Below are positions 1 to 12,582 of a DNA stretch of 64,000 nt, piece after piece; the stretch's first letter is position 1, and the number at the start of each line of letters is the position of its first letter. The notes under the pieces are model-generated. The model saw nothing but the letters and a program-made list of their open reading frames with translations, was not told the origin of the DNA and did no database searches. The DNA comes from Paramecium tetraurelia. Its lineage: Eukaryota > Ciliophora > Oligohymenophorea > Peniculida > Parameciidae. The stretch covers positions 266,136 through 330,135 of the forward strand of contig NW_001799639.1 in NCBI RefSeq assembly GCF_000165425.1, in the 5' to 3' direction. Made by a program: the position numbers and the translations under genes.

Positions 1-145
1 TAAGATTAAAAAAGCGATATATTGTTTTTTTCTTGATTTAGTCAGATGCATTTATATAAATATCTAAATATTTCAGATGAATTAATAATGTCAAATAACA
101 AATTTTGTTTTAAATATTAACTATTAGTGATATAAAAATTAATAA

Positions 146-2694
146 TCAATTCTTTTGCCTTTTTATCAGATTTCTTCTGACAGAATAAAATGAAGGAGGA
201 ATAGAAGGTCTGGTAGTATGATAGGAATCAGATAATTTGGTTGGTTCCTATTAGAGTCTCATTTTTAATTTCAACTTCATAGCTTCAAAATTGGTTTGAG
301 TATTATTCATGATAGTATTTCTTACATTCGTAGTGATTTGAGGAGGTGATTTAGTTTGAAATCTTTTGATATCTCTTAGTTGCTTTTGTTTCTGTGCTGT
401 TAGATTACTACGCAATCTAGTGTGACGTTTAAAACCAGAATAGATGCTTTGATTGAATCCTAGAATAGGGGTGAATTTTTCATCATCCATTACTTCCAAT
501 TAGGTTGTAGATGGTCTGGGAAAGAGTGAATGAGGGTTCTATTGCATATTTTGATTTATGTTCTGGGAGCTATCAAGGAATTCGATAGTGGCAAATTATT
601 GTTGATTCGCACAATTGTTTATATAATTATTAACTTAAGTTGACCTCTTGGGTTAAGAACGCGATGCAATCTTCTTAAGAATCATTCTTTAAGCAGCTGA
701 TTGATAGGGTTGATAGACTTTATTTTGGCAATGTTCAATAGATAGCATAATAGTTTACTGTAATAGTGGTTTTTAATGACCAGGACTATATTTTGATTCT
801 AATTTAGATTTTTAAGTTTAATACAATATTGATAACAAAGGTTTTGATTGGATAGATTTAGATTTGCTTACTTCTTCTGACTTATTTTCAATAGACTCCT
901 CTTCTATCTCATCATCATCTAATGAATCAGAGTTTCCTTCAGAACAAGATTGGTTCATCTTATCAGCATCCGACTTTAATTCTTCAATCAACTTTTAGAA
1001 TTTTGTGTTTTGAAATGATATTTAACAAGAATCAGAGATACTTTTCTTGGTGGAACTATTTTTAGTAAATCTATTTGATCTTCTAAGGTCTTCATTTTTT
1101 AAATTAAAAATCTGATCCATTTCGCTTTGAGTGTCTATCATCTCTATCAGGGTTTCCCCAATGATCCAACCCATTTTTAACCAATGTTTAGTATTGAATT
1201 CATAGGTTTAATTTTATGTGTAGTAATTACCATTGGATGTTTCAATTGTAAAACAATTCACAATATCATATAATTCAGCAAAAACTCCACGAGCTGTAGA
1301 TTTCTTAGATTAACTAATTCTGAAAATTGAAGAATAAAATCTGAACATTTCGGTTTTCTAACTAAGTAATTTGGGAAGAATACGACACTCATAATAATTA
1401 TAATTCCAGAGAGCGTATTCTGGACCATACAAAAAGACATTCTTTTTGACTAGTTTATATGTTATTCATACTGGAATGTCCGTGTAAATCGATAAATGCT
1501 ATTAAATTATTTCCAAATTTCTTGTATTAATCTTTAACTAATTTCTTCATAGCCTAAACAGTAGGGAACAGAATTCTTTCGTCACTCTACCTAAATTTCC
1601 TATTTAAATCCTTCCCTGCCAATCCAGTCCTATAATTGCCTAGAATAACTCCATCAGGATTCATCATCGGCACTACTTTTATTACACATCTTAAATAGAT
1701 TATTCAATTGTTAATACTTCTCAAATATCTTAATGGCTTATTGACTAGACAAGTAATCCAATACGCCTTGCATCACCCAAGAACCATTTGATTCTCCAGG
1801 ATGAATGCGTGCCTATATGATTATGCATTTCTTGTTCTTGCTTTTAACCTTGCTGAACGTAAACATAGGCAATTGAACACCTCCCAATGATTCACACAAT
1901 ATAGAACGCTTAACGTGATTGCATCTCTTCTCCAATTCATCACAATACTCTAATAATTAAGAATATGTATATGGAACACAATATGCAATCCTTAATAATT
2001 CATTCTCTTGATTGCAAACGATGCCAAAACTTAAGCAATTATTATTATTTTGAGAAGTTCTATAACATACATTCTCTCCTCCTTATAACCACTCTTAAGT
2101 GGTTGATCTCCATATATATGGTTTCATACCACGCTCGTAAAGACTGTGAGACTTAGTGAAATTACAAATATTTAATTAGATTTTCTCGCCTTTTTTCATT
2201 CCACTCAATTCAAAATTGTACCAAGATGTATGTCCTTAAGTATTTCCATCGACTCTCATATACAAATCATACTCAAATTCTGATACTTGTTTCACCACAT
2301 CCAAGTTGCCACTCTCAAAAATCGAATTGAATTAAATTCTACAATTACAAGTAGGATTCATCCCCAAAAATGGGAATTAGGGTTTGTTTTAAATTGCTTT
2401 GGATCGTTTACATGGATATGAGGATGTGGTTGAGTATTGCTTGTGCATTTAACCGCTATCTTGAGGTCTGAATCCAACATAAATAAGTTAATTGTTGTGT
2501 AAAGCTTCTGAGATTATTTAATCATTTAACTAATTATTGAAGTTCAGCGTAAGCAATTTGCTGTAATCCAACTTGGGTGCCCAGCCAAGCAACATGTCAT
2601 TCTCAAGACTTATGGTTTCATCAGTGAGAGCTATGGGTTTAGGAATTTGATTGTGAAATGGTTACATGTTCAAATCTGCATCCTAATTTAACAT
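146..2694 (-). CDS. Cytosolic carboxypeptidase (M14, CCP/AGBL type)
   Basis: Zinc carboxypeptidase of the CCP family, which in known members removes glutamate side chains or C-terminal residues from tubulin. The N-terminal CCP domain shows FESGNLDVV and SWYNFELSG (about residues 110-160). The catalytic domain follows with the zinc motif HPGES near residue 298, then MMNPDG, then DLHGHS near residue 395. The last third is Ser/Glu/Lys-rich and looks disordered. Two introns (1690-1717, 28 nt; 1450-1471, 22 nt) restore the frame and give exactly 832 codons plus TGA. The second intron interrupts the DLHGHS region. The start is the first ATG of the continuous frame. The family call is firm; substrate specificity (glutamate versus other residues) is inference. 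Confidence 0.9.
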
Positions 2695-4894
2695 AAATTA
2701 TATATATATTAAAATATGGAGAAAATCTCAATTCTCTTCAAAATGGAATGAACTGTATATTTAATTTCAAAGCAACAACTAGAATTAAATAGAAGTGTAA
2801 GAACTCTGTGAACAGCTCATTCTTATTAAACCTAAAACTAAGGAGAAACAATCCTATATTTTTATGACATTATGATGATACAACATTTACGTACTCTCAG
2901 GAAATCTCTATCACTAATGCTGGCTAACTTATTTAAAAGATAAAAGCTTATATATTATGAAGGTACTTATTAAGAAAGCAACCAAACCTTGAACTTAAAT
3001 TTAGTAATTAATACCAAAGAAAATTCATTCTTAAAATTGAGTATAAATATGAAATATTCTTTTAACTTAAAATTATGATTTGTTAGCATTCTTATTGTCA
3101 TTATTTTAAGGAATTTAACAAACTTTTATGGTTTAAGCTCATAATAATAGGATTTTCAAATATACACTTCGCAACTGAGAATCAAAACATTTATACTTAT
3201 ATCCAAATCAGTTTTCAACTAAAAGACTAAGATTTCAAAGGTCTCAGGTTATAAGATCTGACAAATTCACATCATTAGGTGTTGAAGATGGGAACAAATT
3301 AGGAAGATCAAAATTAGTTACTAAGCTAATATTAAAAATTGTATCCTCCATTACCCTAGGTAAGGTCTTATTTAATTACATCATTTTATTGAAGATTTTC
3401 ATGTAGATAATTTCTTAGAGCGTGATGAAAGATTTATCTTAGAGTTTGATTAAATTAGGTTAATTCATTTTTTCCATCAAATTACAAATTCCGATGTTAA
3501 AAAGAATTATTATACTCACATTTTTATGAATTAAGTATAAAATGCATTACTTTAAAAATGAGAACTAGAATTCGAATTGAGATAGTTTATGATTGAAACT
3601 TTATGTGAGGAAAAAATAATATATCCATTTAATGTCATCTAGACATTTATATATATCAAAAAATAAATTGAGATTTTTCTTCAAGTTGTTGGATATTTGC
3701 AAAGCCGTTCTCATTTTAAGCTAACGAAAAGAATGCTTCTTGCAATCAATCATGGTAATCTTGATATTCATTGGTTATATCAGAAAATATGCTAATATCA
3801 TAATAAAAATTATAGTTTCTTATTTGAAATATTAGTTTTGTAACAAAAGAAATATCACTCTCCATCTATTACCACAAGGAAGAGAATTAAAATGAAAAAT
3901 TAGATATTTCATTTTTATTATAATTAAATATCTAAACATAAATAATAATTATCAAATATATTTAAGAAGATATGAATCAGAGGTCTATAAAGATTGCTAA
4001 ATTATTTTTAATTTTTTATCCATCTCTCAATACCTTCATAATTTTAATATATAATTTCAAGCCTAATTATAATTCTTCATACCAATTTATTAATTCATTA
4101 AAAATGTTTAATGAATTTATTTTCATTCAAATTATTTGTTAATTCAACTCAAGCACAATCAAGGCTACCATAATATAAATATGGAAAAATAAATGAGGAT
4201 TGGCGTATTAACGTTGACATTTTGTGTCATATTGACTAATATTGCTTAAATTAATTCTAGCATTTAAGTATTAAAAATATTGTTTTATTAGTTAAATTAC
4301 TTGCTACATCAATAATACATAGTTTTAAGATTTTCTATGATTGTTAACATAGAATTTAAAGGATTTAAATCAATATTTATTAAATATATAAAATAAGTAA
4401 TATCTTTATAAAGTCTTTTGTTAGAGATATGTGAAATGTTTAAAAATACTTATGTATTTCTAATTTCTCTTAAATCTTCAAAAAATGGTTGAATTATGCT
4501 GTTCATATAAATATTTATCGAAAGTGATAAAGAATATTTATTTATATCAGTGATATAGATAACAAATAACATTTTTAATAAAATATGAAAAGGATTGAAA
4601 TATTTTATTCAGGAAACAGAAATGGAATTGTTCTTCATTAATTTAATTTATTCCAATAGGACAGATTTCACTAAGTGTAATTATATTGTTTCTTGATTTC
4701 GAAGTTCTTCTTGGAAGATTTTTATTTAAAAGTTAATGTCAATTTAAATCTCGGTTGCTTCATTCTCTTAAAGTGGTTATATTTTTTTTATTCTCTAACT
4801 AAGTGCTTGAAATTCCCTTTCTCGCTTTTACATCTAATCCTATTTGATCTCAGATTTTATGAAAGCAATTTATCTGAGCATGTCTATTTACTTC
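2695..4894. other. AT-rich stretch with no convincing gene
   Basis: About 2.2 kb without a recognisable gene. Overlapping TGA-free frames of about 105 codons (+) and 170 codons (-) occur around 3075-3750. With a single stop codon at this base composition such lengths are expected by chance, and the frames contradict each other. No tRNA, repeat array or conserved motif was seen. Confidence 0.5.
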
Positions 4895-5140
4895 TCATAA
4901 TCTAATATAAAAGATGACATTTATACCTTTATCAGAATTTTTTATGAACCCTAAATTACGAAATTTCTTGAGCACTACCTTTGCTGTGGCAAACTTAATT
5001 TAACATTGAGCGGCTGCATTTTTAATTGTCTAATTTTAACAAAGTACTAGCTAAAGAAATTAAATTTTTCTTCTGAACTTGTCGTGGAGAGTTTTCTTTT
5101 TGATTCCTTTATCAAGATTAAAGTTTTCTAGTTCTGGCAT
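4895..5140 (-). CDS. Small helix-turn-helix protein, ciliate family (tentative)
   Basis: A single-exon ORF of 81 codons plus TGA. The central part reads TIKNAAAQCQIKFATAKVVL followed by KKFR. This has the shape of a helix-turn-helix: an Ala-rich first helix, a turn and a Thr-Ala-Lys recognition helix. I recall similar 'ik-AA-lgIkyaTAKtI' segments in small ciliate proteins, some resembling transposase DNA-binding heads. Length alone is not evidence at this base composition; the call rests on the motif and on unusually GC-rich codons (GCA GCC GCT; GTA GTG CTC). It sits alone in a gene-poor stretch. It could be a gene, a domesticated transposase fragment or a relic. Confidence 0.45.
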
Positions 5141-5947
5141 TAATTTAAAAAACAATGATAATTATTATAAAAAAAATGTCTAGTAATTTAACTCTTAAAA
5201 TTACAAAAGTTCATTTAAAGAAACTATAGCATATGAGTTGCCATGTTAAGCTGAGTAGACTGCAAACTTGTTTGAATTTCCAACCAAATTGATGGAGTTG
5301 TCTCCCTTTTAATTTGTTTAAAGGAGACAATATGCAGCTCAAAGTAAATTTAAATTGTGGTACCTCTGGCTTTAGAAATTATACTAAAATGAATAAATAA
5401 AAAATAAAAGTTTGCATAGTGAAAGAATGCTTCAGAAAATTCATTCCACCTTACCATGAATGTATTCTTAATTGTAATTATAATTAAAAAAAGTAAATCT
5501 TTTAATGATATATTATTTTCTCTTGAAATTTATAATATTTGAAAATCTCTGAGAATTTATTATGATCAGAATAATAAGTACTATGTTATAGTGATTTTTA
5601 GGTATTTATCAAAAACTAGTTTTTCTGAATAATGTATCTAATAGTATTAAATTCATGAATGTGAATTTATTTTTTTTAGCATGGATAAATTGATTTTATT
5701 ATTGGCTAAGCTAAGCTGTGAATAAAGTTTAATATATTCCTGCAAATCCAAAGTATACATATATTTTCTATTTTTAAGAAATTTGTGAGAATATAAAGTT
5801 GAAAAATTGGAACTCTCAATTAATCTGTATAATTTTTGAATTAATACTTATGATAATCAATAATATAAACCTCTCATGTTAGAATATTAGGTTCCTACAT
5901 AATTTATCATTATTAACATAAAATTAATTATAACAATAAATTAAAGA
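5141..5947. other. Intergenic stretch upstream of the K+ channel gene
   Basis: Mostly AT-rich. It contains the hairpin listed separately and a short Cys-containing frame of about 55 codons starting near 5331, too short to call. No other structure was recognised. Confidence 0.45.
5298..5330. repeat. Inverted repeat / hairpin
   Basis: TTGTCTCC and GGAGACAA form a perfect 8-bp stem around a loop of 17 nt; the loop itself contains TTTTAA/TTTAAA, which can extend the stem imperfectly. It is a small GC-richer island in AT-rich DNA. It may belong to an unrecognised non-coding RNA; no snRNA or snoRNA boxes were found around it. Confidence 0.4.
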
Positions 5948-8108
5948 ATGAAGGAATAAAAGCATGACCCCAAAGTTGCTATAAAAGTTCTAAACTTTTT
6001 TTTAAAAGGAAGAGCATAAGGAACTATATTCCCAGAACATCAAGCTATGACTCCAGAAGAGATTAAGTCAATTTTCCACAGAGCCTTCATTCGATTAAGA
6101 GCAATCTATTTACTCAATAAATTATCCTAGGAAATAATTATGTATGGAACATCATCTAATTTATTTGATATATCCACAAGAGACAGGTAAATATTAGATG
6201 ATTTTGAGACCTGCATTATAAAAATACCTCTTTCCTCTTAATAAGTCTACAGAGCATAAAGATCAAAGTCCATAATTTCCCATTATTCATCCAGATTCCT
6301 ATGTTAAATTTGTTTGGAATTTAATTTTCACTGCAATTATATTATACACATCGATTATATTGCCATTTAGAAGTATGTGTTTGATTCATAGTAGTTTCAT
6401 TCTATGTTAACAAAGAAGAATCATATTGGTAATAAATTGATATTGTTACTGATGTATTATTTTGGATAGATTTATGGATCAATATGTTTAGTGGATATTA
6501 TGATGAAGAGGGGAAGTTGGTAGTATAAAAAAGAACTGTGATTCTGAAATATTTGAAAGGGTGGTTTTTACTCGATTTCATTTCTTGTTTGCCTTTGACT
6601 TACATGATTGATTCATCAAATTCGAACGACGGTTAGGAAATTAAACTGGTGAAATTAGCAAAATTGCCAAGACTGTATAAATTGACAGGATTGGTGAAAT
6701 TATCAAAATAATTCAGAATAACAAGCAACGACTTTTTCTAATTCAATTATGGTATGACTAGATTGACCTCCCTATTTCTATCGGTGATATTAGTTATTCA
6801 TTTATCAAGTTGTGTTTGGCATTATGTTGCAGCATTCAATAACTATGAAGTCAACAGTTGGGTATATTAAAATGATCTATCGAATTCATCTATTCAAACT
6901 AAATATATCGCAGGAATGTACTATGCCTTCACTACCTTAACTACAGTAGGATACGGAGATATCCATGCCTACTCCCCTCAAGAAAAGATCGTCACTATTA
7001 TCTTGATGATTTTAGGAGTTTTATTCTATTCAAGCATTATTGGTTTGTTGTCCTCAGTCTTATCCCAAATAGATTACAAAGCACATATACTAAATCAGAA
7101 AAAAGCTATAATGAGTGAATTTTGTTTAGAAAAGAAAATTTCCAGGTAATTAAGAGATTGTCTAAAAGAGACTTTGGAGTACAATTTTAGTAAGAATGGA
7201 TTTGTTTGGGCAAGTGATACTAAAATATTTTAAGATATTCCTATGAATTTAAGATATGAAATAATGATGTCTATGCATGGGGGTGTATTTGGACATTAAG
7301 CATTGTTTTAATTGGTAGAGGATAAAGCTTTTGTTGTGAATATAGTACCATTGTTAAAACCATTATTTATGTTAGAAAGCGAGTAAATTAAGATTTATTC
7401 ATTTTAGAGTGATTTGGGAAGAAAAATCAAATCCAGATGCTATATATTTGATTGATATTGGAAGAGTCAATTTTAAAACCAATTTCATAGTCTAAGCAAC
7501 TACTAGTCAATTAAAATTATTCTCATTCAAATCTATGATAAGTGGTTCATATTTTGGAGAAATCGAAATCTTTTTCCACACTACTAGAGAGTATGTTGTT
7601 CAATGTGAATCAAACTGTGAATTTTATTACTTAACTCTTTAAGCTTTTGAAAATGAGATCTATGATGATTTTCCTCATATGATGGACAAGATGAGAAAGA
7701 TTGCAGAGGATCGAAGGAAGAAAAACCTGGAAACCATAGAATAATTGCAAAAGTTCATATTAGATGAAACTGCAAAGCCAGAAGCAAGAAGTATGGAATT
7801 ATTGATTATTGTTAGTATCAAAAAAAAAAAAGACTATTCTCTTAAAAGAATATCAGAGTGATAGTTAGAGTAATATTAATGATATAACCTAAAGATAGAA
7901 TGCCAGTAAATAGAGTAGAAGCAAACATGAGGCAGCTTTACTTGAATTAAGGAAGAGAGATTTGAAATAAAATAATGATCACTCAAAGACTGTGTTTTAG
8001 TAACGTAATCCTTTTAGCTAAAAACAAATTTAAATCAACCAAAACAAATAGAAACTTTAAGAATTAGTTTTAATTGCAGAGGAAATCTCTGATCTTTTAG
8101 AAGAATGA
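5948..8108 (+). CDS. Voltage-type K+ channel with cyclic-nucleotide-binding domain
   Basis: Six-transmembrane channel of the EAG/HCN/CNG class in the cell or ciliary membrane. A cytosolic N-terminus is followed by S1 near residue 125, the PFRISF segment and further hydrophobic helices. The selectivity filter is TTVGYGD near residue 318, typical of K+ channels, and S6 follows. A C-linker and a cNMP fold come next, with SYFGEIE and IDIGRV visible, then a Ser/Asn-rich tail. Four introns (6187-6208, 6373-6394, 7383-7407, 7811-7832; 22, 22, 25, 22 nt) each restore the frame and give 689 aa. The last intron is GTTAGTATC, twelve A and G. Whether it binds cAMP or cGMP cannot be read. Confidence 0.9.
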
Positions 8109-8139
8109 TTGTTCATATATGTACTATAATTAAAAGCAT

Positions 8140-10219
8140 TCAAAAATTATAGTATTTTTCATAATTGTTTTTTAAATTCTATCTAAAATGAATGTCCCTA
8201 TGAATGATATTGGCTATTGGTTCATCAAAATTTAATGTGTAATTCTCCTCCTTCATTAACGTCTTTGATAAATGAGCTTATTTTAACAATTCCCTTAATT
8301 ATTCATTAATCAAATTACCATTTTCTCTCTTCAAAATCCAACACCAACGACCTTCCTGATATTCTTAGTGAATTTTCATTCATATGAAATAATCTATTTA
8401 AGAAACATTTTCTTTTTTCAGAACCTCCTTGAATACAATCTCCAGAAGATTGTTTAAACTTCTCGAAAATAATGCCTTGAGTATTTTATGAGTAATTTTT
8501 TGGTACAACTACTTTAGCCTATTTTAGGGATTATTGTTTTAGCTTAATCTCTTCTTCAGATTCCTCGTCTTCACTCATTGAATCTTCAAAAGAATATCCT
8601 AAATATGTATATTATATATTACTAAAAAGATCCTTGTCCTTAACTGTAGGTAATTCATTGTCTTGATTGCTGGCATATCTGAGTTTCTAATAAAAAAATT
8701 GGTTTTGTTCTTCCAACAGTCGTCTGGCTCTCACTTTTCTTAATTCTTCTTCGTTGTTTTCTTGTTAATTAAGACTAGCAAATGTTTGTTTTCTATTAAT
8801 ATCAGGTGATTCGTTTTCTTCGAATTTCTTATTAATTTTAATCCTATATCTTTTCCTTTTGTAATTATCTTCAAGAGTAATATCTTCATCTCTTATCGCA
8901 ACAATTTAACTATCGGCTTTTGAGATGAATTCTACTAAATCATCATTTAATTTGATAGACTCATCCATTTGAATTCTTTTGGGCAAGGTATTACTTTTGA
9001 ATTCCTATTGATGTTCTTTTTCAAGATGAATAAGATCACTAGCCAAGAATCCTAGAACTGAATTCTGAACATTAGTTGGATTATTAGTTGAAAATTGAAT
9101 GAACGTAGATTTATCAGCTATTGAATTAGTCTAGATTGAGTTTAATTTAAATTTAGGTGGTTCATCAGCATAAGTCTTGGACCTATTTTCAGTTGATGAC
9201 TTCATGGATTCAGAAACAACACTATAATTCTAAACAAGGAATGAAGACTTGGCATCATGATTTCTTCTCTTGCATTTACTGTCCATTTAATTCAGATATT
9301 GAATCTTCTTTGACTTTTCTAACAACGATTTGTCTTGAGCATCCACTTTATACAGATTTTCTGATTTATTTGAACTCACAAGTTATTTTAAGATTTCTGA
9401 ATCTTCGAATAAGAATTGATCCTTATTAGACAATGGCTATTTGTCTTCATTTAAATAAGCATCGATGTATTTGATTGCCAATTCATTTTCAGCGAGAATT
9501 TTCTTGACCCATAGATACTCCAATTATCCAAATTGTAAATCAAGATCTTTGCGCAATTGTGTTGTGGGTTTATCGTACATGTGATAGATGAAATAGTAAA
9601 TCTTGCCTAGGAGAGTAGGGTTTTGACTGACAAGCGGTTTTAATACTTTCAACATTTGTCTTTACAACTTGACCAATTCCTCAAAAGAGACATACAGGGC
9701 GTCTTAATACTTCTCAGCGAGAGTCTTGATGGTGATTTTGTTTGACAACCTGATTTATTCAGTGGTTAGAGATTTGGTCTGAATCACATTTTAGTTTAAA
9801 CTGATTAGGAATTTGTAGAGTCTAACGAAGCTTGCATACAATCGATATTCAAGGAAGTTGGGAATGAAACTCAGATTCCAAAACATGATGGAATACATCT
9901 TCTCACAATCTATAAATGCAATCACGCTTCTCACCCATCTCAGGAAAGACTCCCTTGAGTTATCGAGGAGGGGCAAGAAGAATGTTGAAATAATCTAATG
10001 ATTTGTTTGCAATGTTTACTACAGGGTCTTATGACCATTATCTAATGAAAATTGAGGTTCATTTGGAAGAAGACTGAAGTCAGGATTGACAATCTAAACA
10101 AAGTTGATTCATGATACCAACTGATTCAGGAATTCATTGTATGGAACCTTGACGAAATCTTTTTCGAAAGACTCTGAATCGTATTTTGAAAACCAATAGT
10201 CGTAACTATTATCCATCAT
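8140..10219 (-). CDS. Unrecognised 669-aa protein
   Basis: I do not recognise a family. The N-terminal half (starting MMDNSYDYW) is probably helical and has a normal amino-acid mix with Trp, Cys and Tyr. The middle and C-terminal parts are rich in Asp, Glu, Ser, Lys and Asn and look disordered, including SMSEDEESEEE. The extreme C-terminus (DEPIANIIHRDIHF) looks ordered. Three introns of 24, 24 and 22 nt restore the frame and give exactly 669 codons plus TGA. The start is the first of two adjacent ATGs. It ends 32 bp from the end of the K+ channel gene, tail to tail, and is divergent from the coiled-coil gene with about 130 bp of shared upstream DNA. Confidence 0.75.
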
Positions 10220-10348
10220 TTATTAAATTGCATTTATAAAATTCAATTTCCAAAGTCATTTAATACACCAGCAGTTCTCAGACGCAAACCCAATTGCAAT
10301 CAATCCATTTTCCGTTCTTTCATTATTATTATATAATATTATTTACAC

Positions 10349-11772
10349 ATGAAAATGAAAAAAGCAACTGATGGTGCTCAATGTATTTAGTGAATCCATA
10401 TCAATAGTTGAAAATGAATACCTTGCCTTTTAGGAAGACAAACTATTAGCCAAAATGAGGAAAAAACAAGTATGACTCTATTTATAATGGAGGAACGAGA
10501 ATTGGAGTAGTTGAAATAGTATGAACAGTAAAAGGAAGAATAAGAGAAACGTAAATATTCAATTCTAGAACAAACCAAATCGAAACAATAGTAAGTGGAA
10601 TAGGCTTTGAAGGAGAAGAAATTATTGGTAAATAGCATCAATATTGTATCAGATAGAACTGAGGAAGAAGGAAAAAGACAAGGAGAAATTACTACAAATT
10701 CAAAAGATTGAGCAAGGGAAATTGAAAGAATTAGCACAAAATGATGTATCCAAGGACAAAGTCATGGAGTAACTTGATGCCAATAAAAGTAATTTAGAAA
10801 CAATTTAGACTGATAGAAATAAGAAATCAACTGTCAAAAAGTAATCACTACAATTAATCTTAGAATAGCAGAAGGGATTGTCAAAACACAACAGGAGGAG
10901 ATTCTGATTAAGAAAATACAATTGGACAAGTATTAGAAAGAACAAGAGGAATAGTGGAAAGATTTAAATGAAAAGAAAGAAATCCTATTGAATGAATTGA
11001 AGATGGCCAAGAAGAAACAAATTAAGAAGATCAAATAGAGAAATGAAGATGAGAAAAATGCGTATTATCAAGAGAAGTTATAGAAAATTGAACAATACCA
11101 AAAGAAATTAGATGAAATAGGAGTCAATCAATAAGTCAAGCAATAGATGTTGGAGTAGAAGAAAAAGGAGAAATTGGAAAAGTTGAAAAAAGTTATGGTA
11201 TGCATATTTCATTTATTGAAATTAGTAAAACTATAAGAAAATTATGTCTGAAAAAAGCGAGAAGGCCTAATTGAAAGTACAGAATGTTGAAGAAAAAATA
11301 AATTCAATATAGGAGAGAATGAAATAAGCAGAAGACAAGATAGAATAAATTGAAAAGGAGAAAAATAATCATAGAAAAAATGTATTATCAAATTCTTATT
11401 TAGATTAAATCAAGGAATGGCAATATTCTAAATAATAAGAATGAGACATTCCAAGATAAGATCAGGCAGAAGGATGAAGAGCATTTAAAATCTATTACTG
11501 AAACTCAATCCTTATCGAAGTTGAAGTAAGAGCAGGAAAAGCAGAAAAAGGAAGAGCAAATTAAGGAGCATAAAAAAAAGGCTGCGATTATGCTGAAAGA
11601 GATTGTTGAAACAAAAAATAAAAAATTATAAGAGAAACTAGATAAGGCACAATAATTTAAGGATGACAAAGAGAAATTGTTTTAGTAACAGTAAAAGTTA
11701 GCCAAAGATATCGAGCGTTAGAAAAAATAATTGTTACTCAAGAGTCCTAAAAACAATGCCGTAGATTAATGA
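10349..11772 (+). CDS. Coiled-coil protein, 425 aa
   Basis: Nearly the whole protein is Lys/Glu/Gln-rich heptad-like sequence (for example EQLKQYEQQKEEQEKR and EQEKQKKEEQIKEHKK), predicting a long coiled coil. No enzymatic motif is seen. Six introns of 25, 23, 25, 23, 28 and 22 nt are needed, and the spliced length is exactly 426 codons. Several introns carry in-frame TGA if retained. A structural role (cytoskeleton, basal body or axoneme) is possible but is inference from composition only. The start ATG lies in the short divergent region facing the 669-aa gene. Confidence 0.75.
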
Positions 11773-11818
11773 ATTATAATATTAGTTATATATAAAATTT
11801 GTATAAATATAAAAATTA

Positions 11819-12246
11819 ATGTAGTAATAATAATAGCAATAATAGCCAAGGGCCAGAACAAAGGAAAGATATGTCTGTGAAGCAATGAATTTAGTTAAAT
11901 TGTGGAGGTTTAAAATTCAACTTACTCTAATTAGATAGGTTTATCAAACAGAAACTAGAGTAGTTGATGGAAGAACAGTAAGGATTACATTAGATTAAGC
12001 AGCCGAATTAGTTGGATGCCCAAGAAAGACTTTGGAAGATTATTATTATTTATTGAAAAAGGCCTAAAATTTAGGTATTTTCTATTCAAATTATTAATAG
12101 TAAATTTGGAAGAAAAAAAAAATGAAAAAATGGGTTTTATAAGAAAAATATGTAGAGAAAATAAAAAACAATAATAATTATTAAAGTAGGAAGAAGAATT
12201 TTATCAAATAAACTAGTTTTAGTTGGATGAGATTCATGATGATTGA
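11819..12246 (+). CDS. Small helix-turn-helix protein, ciliate type
   Basis: 124 aa from three exons (introns of 27 and 26 nt; the spliced length is divisible by three). After a poly-Gln start it reads CEAMNLVKLWR, then RITLDQAAELVGCPRKTLED and YYYLLKKA. This fits a helix-turn-helix: an Ala-Ala first helix, Val-Gly turn and a Lys-Thr-Leu recognition helix. I recall comparable 'L-AA-vg-skKtLdDY' segments in ciliate proteins. The tail is acidic and Gln-rich. It starts 46 bp after the coiled-coil gene on the same strand. DNA binding is inference. Confidence 0.6.
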
Positions 12247-12582
12247 TAATGCATATTTTATTTTTTTTAAAGCAAATTATAAATATTTATAAACTCCTTT
12301 CTTCAATTCGGATGATTATAATAAATGAACCTCAGTTAATAAAGTTGATGATGTAATCATTTTAATAAAAACCTTGAAGTTATTAGAGAATTGGGGGGTA
12401 TTAAAGTGGAGAAATTAAAAGGTATAGAATAGGACATATGCATTTAGTATATTAGTGTCTATAATATAGAAATTTGAATATTATTTTGTAAAGTCTGTAT
12501 TGAATATTACATATTACACAATTATCAAACTCTATTATATTATAAGCTAATTTAGTTTGAGTCAATGTAGATATTTTAATTT
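12247..12582. other. Intergenic, AT-rich
   Basis: Nothing recognisable. It presumably holds the 3' end of the HTH gene and the promoter of the large surface-protein gene. Confidence 0.4.

Noticed and set aside
3075-3753. Overlapping long frames on both strands (about 105 and 170 codons)
   Set aside because: With TGA as the only stop and about 25% GC, frames this long are expected by chance; the strands compete and no motif or intron pattern supports either.
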